Assembly (NCBI GenBank): GCA_021018995.1
Contig: CM037585.1
Span: 129,700,791-129,764,790 of the forward strand
Length of the DNA: 64,000 nt
From: Chloranthus sessilifolius
Taxonomy: Eukaryota > Streptophyta > Magnoliopsida > Chloranthales > Chloranthaceae
Direction of reading: 5' to 3'
Shown here: piece by piece, positions 54,419-64,000 of the stretch
How positions within the stretch are numbered: the stretch's first letter is position 1
Layout: every line of letters begins with the position of its first letter
The notes under the pieces: model-generated
The model's database searches: none
What the model was told of the DNA's origin: nothing
The model's input: the letters and a program-made list of their open reading frames with translations, nothing else
Translations under genes and position numbers: made by a program

Positions 54419-54752
54419 GTAGCTGTCAACTGGTTCGGTCGACTTGATACCTGACTTGGCCCAAGTTTTTTATTGAGTCAGGCACATAAAATTGACTCTT
54501 TGAGTCGGGTTGGGCCTGAGGAAGAAGCTTTGGGTTGGGTCGACCAGACGACTCAATTTTTTATGTATAAATCAAAGAAGATAGGAGGTTTACTCCAGTT
54601 GACTCGAGTTTTTGGGTCAAGCATTTTTGGGTCGAGTCGAGCATATACCCATGATCCATCGGATTGGGTGCACCATCGGGTCAAGTCAAGGAAAAAGCAA
54701 TTTCTCATTGGGCAGCCAAAATTTTAGCCCGACCGGACTCATTGGACACTCT
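54419..54752. repeat. CGGGT-rich MITE family, copy
   Basis: Starts TAGCTGTCAACTGGTTCGG, ends GGACTCATTGGACACTCTA; CAGCCAAAATTTT near the right end is shared with the copy at 24823. Confidence 0.6.
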
Positions 54753-54859
54753 AGGATTATAATAAGTTTAAAAAAGGTTGTTGTTAGCTTGTTACTATTA
54801 CTCCAACATATGTTATAGCCACCTCGCTTAAGAAAAGTAAAAACTATTGACTGTTTTGA

Positions 54860-55140
54860 ATAAGATATATCTTGTGCCTATCATCGGATGAGATATTGAT
54901 TCTAAATGGCACACCCCAAAAAGTACACATTCAACTTTTGGGATGTGTGTCACGTGAAATCAATATCTAGCCGTCTGATGGTAGTCTCATGATCGCAAGA
55001 TCTATTGTGTGAAAGATTAAGAAGACAAATGATCTCAATATTTAGCCGTCTGATGGTAGTCTCATGATCTCAAGATCTATTGTGTGGAAGATTGGGAAGA
55101 AAAATGATCTCTATCGTGTGATTCAAAGCAATAACCATTA
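54860..55140. repeat. GGATCTTGAGATC family, partial tandem copy
   Basis: TAGCCGTCTGATGGTAGTCT and CAAGATCTATTGTGTG occur twice (near 54968 and 55042). Confidence 0.65.
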
Positions 55141-55277
55141 TTTTCTTTGGTTAAGTGAGGTGGCTGTAACATAAGTTAGTGTGGTAGTAACATCAGCCTT
55201 AGAAAGAGAGGAAATAATTTTTTGGGTACCTCGGTTCGTGTCCATCGCGTTCTCTGAAAGCGCCTACGTCCCAGATC

Positions 55278-55606
55278 CCTTGAAAATCATTGATTGCTTC
55301 AGATCAGATGATGAAAATCGTTTTCACCCCTATATTCCACACAATGGATCTTGAGATCGTGGCACACCTATTAGATGATCCATTTTTATTCCATATGTCA
55401 CAGATTAAAAAAAATGGATCTTCAATCATATGACATACATCTCCCTCAAACGTGATTTTAGGGCCAGTTTTTAGGGATTTGTGACACATGGAATAAAAAA
55501 CGGACCGTCTGATAGGTATACCATGATCTAAAGATCCATTAAGTGAAAGATCGGGGTGAAAAAGGATCTCCATCATCTAATCCAAAGCAATCAACGGTTT
55601 TCAAGG
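55278..55606. mobile_element. Foldback MITE, GGATCTTGAGATC family
   Basis: The two arms are imperfect inverted repeats over most of the length: CTTGAAAATCATTGATTGCT against AGCAATCAACGGTTTTCAAG, plus TTCACCCC/GGGGTGAA and ATGGATCTTGAGATC against its inverse. No coding. Confidence 0.75.
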
Positions 55607-56054
55607 AGAAAGACTTGCAAGTTTGGCGACCACTGTTATGTGAAGACACCATCTAAGCTGTTTGGTTTGAAGTGCAAAAGATTAACACACAATATAATCA
55701 TCATCATGTGATTAAATGTCGTCAAAGGCTATTATCTGATTCAACACTTGACTACAATAGATCATATCATAAATATCATATTTTGCTCTAATCTTATGCA
55801 TTGAGGATCTATAGATATGAACTTCAATCCAATGCCCAGATTGCGTTTTCACTTGTCGCCTGTCCATAAAATATGCGGTTTTCCTTTAAATTCGGTGCCA
55901 GGCCCAATTTTCCAAGTGCATGTACTGGCTCCCATTTTTTAAAGATTACCTTCTCACCAAATCTTTAATGGTCTATTTGGATATAGGCGTTTTGTGGTAA
56001 AACACAGTGAAGTAAAAAGAGTATTAAAGTGTGATAATCCCCCCCCCCCCGGGG

Positions 56055-57050
56055 TTTTATGTCTCCATCGTCCATACGATGGATCTTGAGATCATTGGCG
56101 TACCATCAATGGGTCAAATTGTGGTTCCACATAACACATATGAATCTGGATATCATTGGCGTACCATCAACTGGTCAAATTGTGGTTCCACGTAGCACAT
56201 ATCGTAAAAAGTGACCTAAAAAATCATATAGCACATATTCCAAGTAATCCGAAAACCAATGACTGCTTGGAATCAAATGGTGGAGATTGTTTTTAGTCCC
56301 AATCTTTCACACGATGGATCTTGAGATCATAGGCGTAACATCGAACGGTTAACTTTTGGTTTCACATGACACACATCACAAGATAATGAAATAAAAAATC
56401 ACGTGACACATATTCCAAGTGACCCAAAAACCATTGACTGCTTTGTATCGGACAACGGAGATCTCTTTTTGTCCCAATCTTCCACACGATGGATCTTGAG
56501 ATCACGGCTTACCATCGAACGGTTCAATTTTGGTTCCACATGACACACATAATATAATCAAAATTTTGTAAGCATAATAGATGATAATATAGTGATGCAT
56601 CAAATACCAACTCATGTTACTTTCCAAGTATCAAAATGGTTATCTAAAGGATAATAGATAGAGTAAAACCTAGGACTCTTGCATTTTACTCGAGTAAAAT
56701 GATTAGGCAATTATGAGATAGTGAAGTAAAAAGTTGAGAACTTTACTCTACTTTACTCCATTTTACCAACTTTTATCTAAACAGACCCTAAGAGCGTCCA
56801 CACTAAAAACCCGTTCATTGCTTTGAATTTGATGATGGAAACTGTTTTCATCCCAATCTTCCACATAATGGATCTTTATATCATGGGCATACCATCAAAT
56901 GGTGAGCTTTTGATTTCGAGTGTGATACGCTCCAAAAAAGTAACCTTAAAATCTGGTTTGAGCATAATGAGTGCACTGGCACACCCCAAAAAAGGAACCT
57001 TAAAAATTGGTTTGAGCATAATGAGTGCCACGTGATGTTAAGGCCACTTT
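56055..57050. repeat. GGATCTTGAGATC family, tandem arms
   Basis: Segments beginning near 56055, 56270, 56450 and 56820 share a GCTT...GATGGAGAT opening, CCCAATCTTCCACACGATGG, ATCTTGAGATCATGGCGTAC and GTTCCACATGACACACAT, in the same orientation. Confidence 0.7.
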
Positions 57051-57059
57051 TATTGTAGT

Positions 57060-58620
57060 GGTATCAGAGGTTAACATGGTTGAATGTAAAGGCCATTGGT
57101 GGGTTAGTTCTGGTGCTACTCAACATGTCTCTTTTGACAGTTTTGCCTTCAAGAACTACAAGCCTCAAAGAGAATGACAATAACTATACATGAAAAATTC
57201 GTATACCACTGAGATTGTTAGAATTGAAACAATGGAGCTATTCGGGAAAGATTTTCTTATTGAAGGATGTGCTCCATGCTCTACAGATTAGAAATAATCT
57301 TATTTCCACATGTCTCTTAGACAATAATGAATTTAAATTAGTTCTTCATTCTCGGAAGATGATATTATTCAAGACTGATGTTTCATTGGGAATGATTATA
57401 TTGTAAACAATATGATCAAGTTGAATGCTATTCCTGAAAATGATTTCTTTGCTTATATTATAGAGTATTTTGACTTATGACATGCTAGATTAGGGCATAT
57501 TAATTCTCAAGCCATGAAAAATATAATGAATCTAGAATTAGTTTCTAAATTTTTATATACCAAAGATGAAAAAGGTCAAATATGTGTACAATCTAAAATA
57601 GTGCAAAACGTCACATAATAGTGTAAAAGGAATACTACTATCTTAGTGATATTTATGAGTTAAATGGTGTGCTTATTAGAGGTAGTAAGAGATATTTTAT
57701 AATATTCATAAATAATTATAGTAGATATTGTTATATATATATTAACTTAGACATAAAAAAAAAGTTTTTGAAGTTTTTAAAACTTATAAGACAGAAGTCG
57801 AAAATCAGTTAGAAAAGAAAATTATAATACTTATAAGTGATAGAAGAGGAGAACACATTTCTAATGAGTTCTCTGAATTTTGTGAACAATATAAGATTAT
57901 TTATAAAGTGACAACCCCTAGGGCACCACAACAAAATAGTATAGCCGAAAGTAAAAATAAAACTTTATTAGAGATGATTAACTCTATGTTATTAAATTCA
58001 GACTTACCTATGAATTGATGGAGTGAAACTATTTATATAATATGTCATATTTTAAATAGAATACCTAATTATAAGAATAATATGTCTCCATATGAGTTAT
58101 AGAGGAATAAAATATCTCACTTAAAATATTTAAGAGTGTGAGGTTGCCTAGCCTATGTTAAGAAATCATATGACAAAATTAAAAAGTTAGGATACAAAAC
58201 TTATAAGTGTGCATTTATTGGATATACGCACAACAATAAAGCATACCGCTTCTTAAACTTAGAAGATAATGTTATAATATAGTCTTTAGAAGTACATTTT
58301 TAAGAAAACCTATAACCTAAACAGAATGTTTCGAATTTTAAAGATTCTAACCAATTGAAAATAAAAGATAAAATACATTTTGATCAAGTCAAAGAAAAAA
58401 CAACAATTGAAAATAATAGAAGACATAATCCACTGTATAACTTTGGTTCAAACTTTTGTACTTATGTTTTAGAAGTAGATCTTAAAACTTATAGAGAAGC
58501 TATAACATCTTTAGATAGTAAATTTTGGAAAGAATCAATAGATGATTAAATAGAATCAATAAAAAAATCATACATGGGAGTTAGTAAATCTACTACCAGG
58601 TTTTAAGGTTATAGGAAGTT
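57060..58620 (+). pseudogene. Decayed Ty1/copia pol
   Basis: Reads WWVSSGATQHVSFD (protease, the Asp of DSG now Ser), then a pre-integrase remnant (NNLISTCLLD, ARLGHINSQAMKN), integrase pieces (YFIIFINNYSRY, GEHISNEFSEFCEQYKI, TPRAPQQNSIAESKNKTL, CHILNRIPNYKNN) and an RT start (YREAITSLDSKFWKESID). At least six stops. The element is cut where the next LTR begins. Confidence 0.85.
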
Positions 58621-58640
58621 GATCAGTCACAGAATATACA

Positions 58641-60048
58641 ATGTTATCACCCTTAACTTAGTGATGCAAGACCCCAGTTTGCTATTAACAAGTTGATAAT
58701 GTGGAGATATTACGATTAAATAGCAAAAGATAGCCAAAGTGTTAATCTTCATCAAAATGAACTCAAAAAGCAATAAGAAAGACGATCGAGTGTAAAAGAG
58801 GATTCGACATATGTTTAAAGTCAAAAATCGTACTTTGCGATGGAACATAGTGAAAGAGAAAATGAGAAATCATAATTTATGATTTTTCAGAAGACACTTC
58901 AAGCGGACTGTGATACACAAGAGAATTGTGATCGTTCGTTCTTAGAGAGTTATGAGCTGAACAAAGAAAATCGTAACTACGATTTTACAAAAATAAAAGA
59001 CTCTTGTTGCTCTTGAACATGAGATCTACACCGCCATGCATATAATTAGAAGGTTTTTTAAATTAAAAGTCTGACAGATCATGAATTCAAAAAGATTGAT
59101 GAGAGAGATTCCTAATGGACTCTTCTGCTGAAACAAAGGAGCAATTCCTAAGCGCATCAACTATCCAAAACAAGGAAAAACTAGGATTATAAGTTAGAAT
59201 TATATTAAGAACCTTCTATTCTTAATAGTTTCTTTTATTAGGGTTAGAATAGTGTAAACCGACTCCTTATGATCTATAAATAAGAGAGTTTGACATAGGA
59301 GAAGAATTATTAAAGGAATTCTCAGCATTAATTGACGACTGAGGTTGAGTTTTCTTTCGATCAATTTTAATTTAGTTTAATTTAGATATCCAAGTTTCTA
59401 GAAAACAATGACGACTGCAATTGAGAGCTGGAAGATTAGAATAGAGTATCTGTAATTTCTCAGAAGCAATTGACGCCTGTAACTGAGGGATGAAAAATCT
59501 TTTCATTGCTCTCTAGTTTAGATTTATTTTCATGCACTTTTACTGCTTTGTAAATATATAAAAGTTTTTTATTTGAAATGACGACTCAGATTAAAAATTT
59601 GCAGATTAGTGTAATGGTTTTTACTTTTTAATCTTCAATTTTCTTGAGTTTGATTGACGCCCAAATTTTAGGAGAAGTATTGATTAGATTAAATCTGTGT
59701 TAAAGAATTCTAGTTTTTGATTGACGCTCAAATTATGGAGGACTAAAATACGGTGTAACAATACTTTAATTTTGTAAACATCTGAGAACTGAAGGATTGC
59801 GATTGACGACCATAATCTGGAAGGAGGAGGATTTAGTTTTATTTTTTGTAATTAGTTTTAAACAAATTATTCTTTATTCATATTTCTTCAGTAGTTTAGG
59901 ATCTTAAAAGACAAATATAAGTACTTAGACTAAACGAAACTATAAAAGAGAAATACCTTCCTCTTGAGAATGATCTTATACTAGTGCTGTAATTTTTATT
60001 GTGCGCTTGTAATAGGTTAAGACTTTAGTACAATTTTAAAGCACATCA
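58641..60048 (+). repeat. 5' LTR of an Athila-like gypsy element
   Basis: Ends GCACATCA six bases before a primer-binding site. The start is estimated from the end of the copia remnant. It contains a recurring TTGACGMC motif (see findings). Confidence 0.6.
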
Positions 60049-60054
60049 AGTTTT

Positions 60055-60072
60055 TGGCGCCATTGTCGGGGA
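60055..60072 (+). other. Primer-binding site, Athila type
   Basis: TGGCGCCATTGTCGGGGA, two changes from the tRNA-derived site TGGCGCCGTTGCCGGGGA used by Athila-group gypsy elements. Confidence 0.85.
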
Positions 60073-60315
60073 AACGAATTATTTTTCTTGTTTTGTTTTG
60101 TTTGATTTGAAAATCAATATTTATCTTTATCTTTTTATTTTTAATTTTATTTGATCACTTCTTAATCTTTTTCAGGTTTACTCGGAGTAGTGAATCATAG
60201 GTTTCAACACTTCTCCTGATCAGAGAAGCTCGAGGTTCAGATTTGTTTCTCTCCCTGCTTTCTAAAATAAAAATCAGAAAAAGTAAAAACACAAAAATAC
60301 TTACGTTTCTAGCGT

Positions 60316-61520
60316 ATGCATCACACTCGATCTCAAAGCTTAGATTTCTTCGAGTGTGAACCAGAAATTGAATGGACTCTCTTGCGTAATCTCGCGTTAA
60401 ACCGATCTTCCGAAAGAAATTCTCTAACTATGGCTGACAACCGTTCTATTCAAGCACACTTCAGCATAGTTACTCTAACTGCGCCCTCCTGTATAGTTAT
60501 ACCAGAGGTTGCAGCCGGACAAAATTACGAGATCAAGTTTAATACACTTCAGACTTTGCCTACTTTTCATAGGCTTGATCAAGAAGATCCCTATCAGTAT
60601 CTAAGAGATTTCATAAAACTTTACACAATATTACAACTGTCGACAACTAATGATGAGGCAATTAAACTACAGCTGTTCCCTTTCTCTCTCAAAGATATAG
60701 CGAAGGCGTAGCTGATCTCGTTGCCCGTCAGAAGTATTACCAGCTGGGATGGACTACAGTCCAAGTTCTTGAACGAGTACTTCCCAATTAGTAAAACTAA
60801 CCAAATTCGTGAAGCAATTCAGGGCTTCAGGCAACTGCGTGGAGAATTATTTCATTAGAGTTGGTAGCGTATGAAAGATTTATTAAGGAAGTGCCCCCAT
60901 TATGATGTGCCGAATTGGTCAATAGTGCAAAGCTTCTACCAAGGATTAACTGAGACCAACCAGTCTACAGTTAATGCCGTGAACGGAGGAGCCTTCATGG
61001 CTTAAAATGGCCAGCAATGTTGGGACTTATTTAAGAAACTGATCGATAATTCAAAATAGAAATAGGCTTTGCTTAGATCCATCCAGATGTGATTCACCAC
61101 ACCCCGCTCGCGAGGGGTAGACTTTATGATGTCAGCAAGGACAAAGTAAAGAAGGAGGATGACATGAGTGCAAAAATTGCAACACTAGAATAACAAGTCG
61201 CAACATTAATGGCTGTCAAACCCAATTCTTCAGATAAACCCTTAGCAAATTGTTCAAATTTCCAAAGTTTACCTCATACCGAGAACCTTGCTGGGCCATC
61301 ATATCAAGAGGTGGTAGAAAATGAACAAGTAATGACCTTTCAAAGGGGAGACTATGGGAACACATATAACCCAATGTGGAGGAACCACACTGGACACTGG
61401 ATTTAACTATGGATCCACTAGCGGGCACAACTAGCACCATCAGTTGTGCAACCCTGATTTCCCCATACCTAAGTCTTCCACCAAAGACCTCAAATGCTAG
61501 CTGTACAACCCCAATTTGCA
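60316..61520 (+). pseudogene. Athila-like gag, broken
   Basis: Starts at an ATG 240 bp after the primer-binding site. Reads LPTFHRLDQEDPYQYLRDFI and LQLFPFSLKDIAKA, then a stop at 60709; beyond it WDGLQSKFLNEYFP, CPHYDVPNWSIVQSFYQGL and TVNAVNGGAFM, then GNTYNPMWRNHTG. This is the capsid part of a plant gypsy gag of the Athila kind. It breaks off around 61550. Confidence 0.85.
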
Positions 61521-61549
61521 CCACCGGGCAATGTGCCTAATGTCACAGT

Positions 61550-63535
61550 TGTTCAAATTCGGGGGTGTGGAGGGTTCTACGGGTTGAATGATAGATCTTC
61601 GAGCTTGGAAAGATTGAACCCGAACTCGAGTGAAGTTTGGATACAGTGGAGGAGTTGGTGGGTTAACTCAGGTTATGAAGGTAGAAGGGTGAGGTGGAAT
61701 GATGGTGGGCCTCAGAGGGTCATCTAAACTGGTTGTAGCGTCGGGATGGCTAACTCGTGTGATGAGGGCAGATGGGTGGAAAGGGGCTCAACCCGGGAGG
61801 TCTACAGTGATGACATGGGTCACCGGTCCCTGATTATGGTTTGGTAGAGGGATTCTCAGTCAATCTGATTCCGATCGTTCATGTCGTATATCATATCTCT
61901 CAACACCCAACAGTCTTTCAGGATATGTCTCGCGTATCGGTGAAAAGAATAAAACTTTGTGTAATCAATGTTAGCAGGCCAAGGCCATGGTCGCTCTGGT
62001 GGGAAGCGAATGAGGTTCTGATCACTTAGGAGGAGGAAAATATTGGGGATGGTATTAGGTAATGTTGGACAATAATCTCGTCTAGGTTGATAGGGACCTC
62101 GGGTCTGCTGATTAAAATTTTAGGGCAGGGGTACATTGTTGTAGCCTTGGGTATTGGCAGGACTATTTCGGGCAATGTTTTGGTTCTGATTAGGGTACTG
62201 GTTTCGGTTAGAATATTGGTTCTTATTTTGATTGGCGTACCGTTGCTGATTCTGGTACTGACCCTGACCGGAGTTCCTTTGCTGATTGTTCCCATTGCCT
62301 TGATTTTGATTAGCGACCATATTGACTTGCTCGGAGCCTGAGCCTTTCTTGTTATTTCGGGGCCTTGAATTACCAGAAGTCGAGGCCTTCGGTGCTGCGA
62401 TCGAAAAGGCGAGGTCTCCTCCCTTTATGTGTCACTGGATGCGACTGGTGCGCAAATGAAGAGTAGCAAAATCTGGGCATTCGCTTATGATTAAAGCGCT
62501 TTGAAGGGGCTCTCTGACGTTATCTATGATGATGTCAATTGCGTCTTTTTCTCTCATTTGACTTCATGTACGAGCCGCGAGTTTCCTCCAGCGTGATACA
62601 AAATCAATGAAGTTTTCTTCAGTCTCTTGCTTTGTCGTCATCAAGTCGCTGAGACTTACGACCTCCTATATCAGATGCTTGTATTGATCTAAGAATTGTC
62701 CAGTTAATTCTTCGAATGTGTCGATTTTATGTAGCGGGAGTCCGGCGAACCAGTTGAGGGCTTTCCCTTCGAGTGACCTCTAAAAGTAATGTATCAGAAG
62801 TCTGTGATTGTCGCGAATATGCCGACAGTCATTGCAGAATAATGTCAGATGATGGTTTGGATTCCCGGTGCAGTTGTATTTGCTAAATTTCGGGAGCTTG
62901 AATCCCGCAGGTAAATTGAATTCGAGGTCTCGACAGAAGCTGTTGAATCCGAATGACAAGTCAAGGCGGCTTTTCTTAGCCATGTATTCGTTGATCATTT
63001 TAGGGAGACCCTCTACCCTCATGATGGCGTATTGCTTAGTGGTCTGGGAACGGATTATGTCTTAACGTTCGTTGCTGAGGAGCTTGTGGAGAGTGTGCCT
63101 AGGTGGCGACCCGTGTGGTGATATCGTCGTCGGAGTAGGGGTGGCCTCTCTTGTCTTTGTTGTTCTCCCCCGTCTCGTCGTTCCTTGATGGTCTCGTATG
63201 TGTGTGGCTAACCCGTGGAGTAGTTCATCGGCTTCATCTCCTCCCCTTTTTAATTTCTGGATGCTGAGGTCTACAAGTTGTTGAGTTGTGAAGTTCTACC
63301 CGAAGCTGCTGTCTCTGTATCCGTCGTTGTGGCTGGTACTCGGAGGTGTGAAAGGGGTTTCCTCACCATCGGTCATGTTGACTTCTGGGTTGTATTGTGC
63401 TGAGCCCTCGAGTGGCTGCTTATGGTACACCAGGTTATCATGGTACCCCCTTAATGGCGGGCCACCGATTCTAATCCTTCGTATTCCTGACATCTCGAGC
63501 CTTTGGTGTATGCTCATATGCTCTTGGTAGTACAC
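61550..63535 (-). pseudogene. Tat-like gypsy gag, broken
   Basis: Minus strand, from MYYQEHMSIHQRLEM at 63535. After a stop it continues with a Pro-rich stretch, MRVEGLPKMINEYMAKK, LPAGFKLPKFSKYNCTG with PNHHLTLFCNDC, then HYF, a stop, RSLEGKALNWFAGLPLH, FDQYKHL-like and ETEENFIDFVSRWR segments, and a Gln/Asn-rich stretch (NQNQGNGNNQQRNSG) before the protease region. This is the capsid of a Tat/Ogre-type gypsy element. It faces the Athila-like gag head to head at about 61550. Confidence 0.8.
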
Positions 63536-64000
63536 TTAAGTATGGAAAGTAATAAAACGAAAGAAAGCTAACTAGAAGACAAAGAAACTTAACTAAACAC
63601 AGGCGGCTTTGGCGATAAGAGGTCCCATCGCGATCGCCAGTCTGTTGGTACACATTTTTTCTGGGTTCATTTCGATCCTAGGAAAGATTGGCCCAATTCG
63701 GTCCAAGTGGACTCTAGCAAAGACTGTGTTTTGAGAGGTAGTTAAATACTAAAAATAAAGAGGTAAAATTTAGGAAAATACCTGGTTCGTTGCGATCGCC
63801 AGTTGCATATGTTTATTGACGCTACAACACGTCACTGATCGCGCCTTCTGGGATAGAGAATGGATTGTTCTCTTTATTGAATCATCGACTGACTGATGTC
63901 GACATCGCTAGGCCGCCTAGAAGTTTAGTTAAACTAGTTTTCCTAATTTTCTTCTAACTGCTTTACCTTTCCCACTCTTACTATGACTCTGACGGTTTCA
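63536..64000 (-). other. Leader and possible LTR end of the Tat-like element
   Basis: ACTGGCGATCGC occurs twice on the minus strand (about 63631-63642 and 63791-63802). The right copy is preceded by ATATGCA, so the LTR may end near 63804 with a primer-binding site TGGCGATCGCAACGAACC next to it. Weak; the LTR runs off the window. Confidence 0.35.

Overview
This is a nuclear segment of a flowering plant that is rich in transposable elements. The evidence is spliced plant genes (a SWR1-complex zinc-finger gene and a six-exon laccase), plant-type Ty1/copia, chromodomain Ty3/gypsy, Athila-like, Tat-like and L1-type elements, tRNA-derived SINEs, MITEs and a FAR1/MULE transposase. The very long introns and many dispersed short-motif repeats suggest a large, probably woody, non-grass genome. 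That last point is inference; no species can be named from the sequence.
1-26170: the 3' part of SWC6 (plus strand). The exons at 118-220 and 23267-23373 are separated by a 23 kb intron that holds a three-level nest. A copia element (minus, 977-21403, TSD GGTAC) was hit in its RNase H region by an L1-type LINE (minus, 1721-about 17456), and the LINE was hit in its reverse transcriptase by a chromodomain gypsy element (plus, 3696-15071, TSD GAGCA). The next intron holds a LINE tail and two hAT-type MITEs with target duplications.
26171-28962: intergenic, with a Tourist-like MITE and a tandem repeat. 28963-32827: an apparently intact laccase gene on the minus strand, convergent with SWC6, with all four copper motifs, a TATA box, a SINE in intron 1 and a degenerate miR397 site.
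32900-44000: gene-free, with microsatellites, repeated MITE-like families and a 3 kb LTR-like block (about 37990-41072) carrying an array of paired palindromes.
44087-51175: a FAR1-like MULE transposase pseudogene (minus) flanked on both sides by short-motif arrays and by two TIR elements that carry minisatellites.
51180-64000: a copia-type LTR, foldback repeats, a decayed copia pol, an Athila-like gypsy 5' end (plus) and a Tat-like gypsy gag (minus).
The most unusual signal is shared spacing. Short palindromes or motifs recur with a pitch of 22 bp (occasionally 21 or 23) in two sequence-unrelated LTRs, upstream of an extra ORF inside the gypsy element, on both sides of the FAR1-like gene, and in the minisatellites of the neighbouring TIR elements. 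The sequences differ but the spacing is the same.
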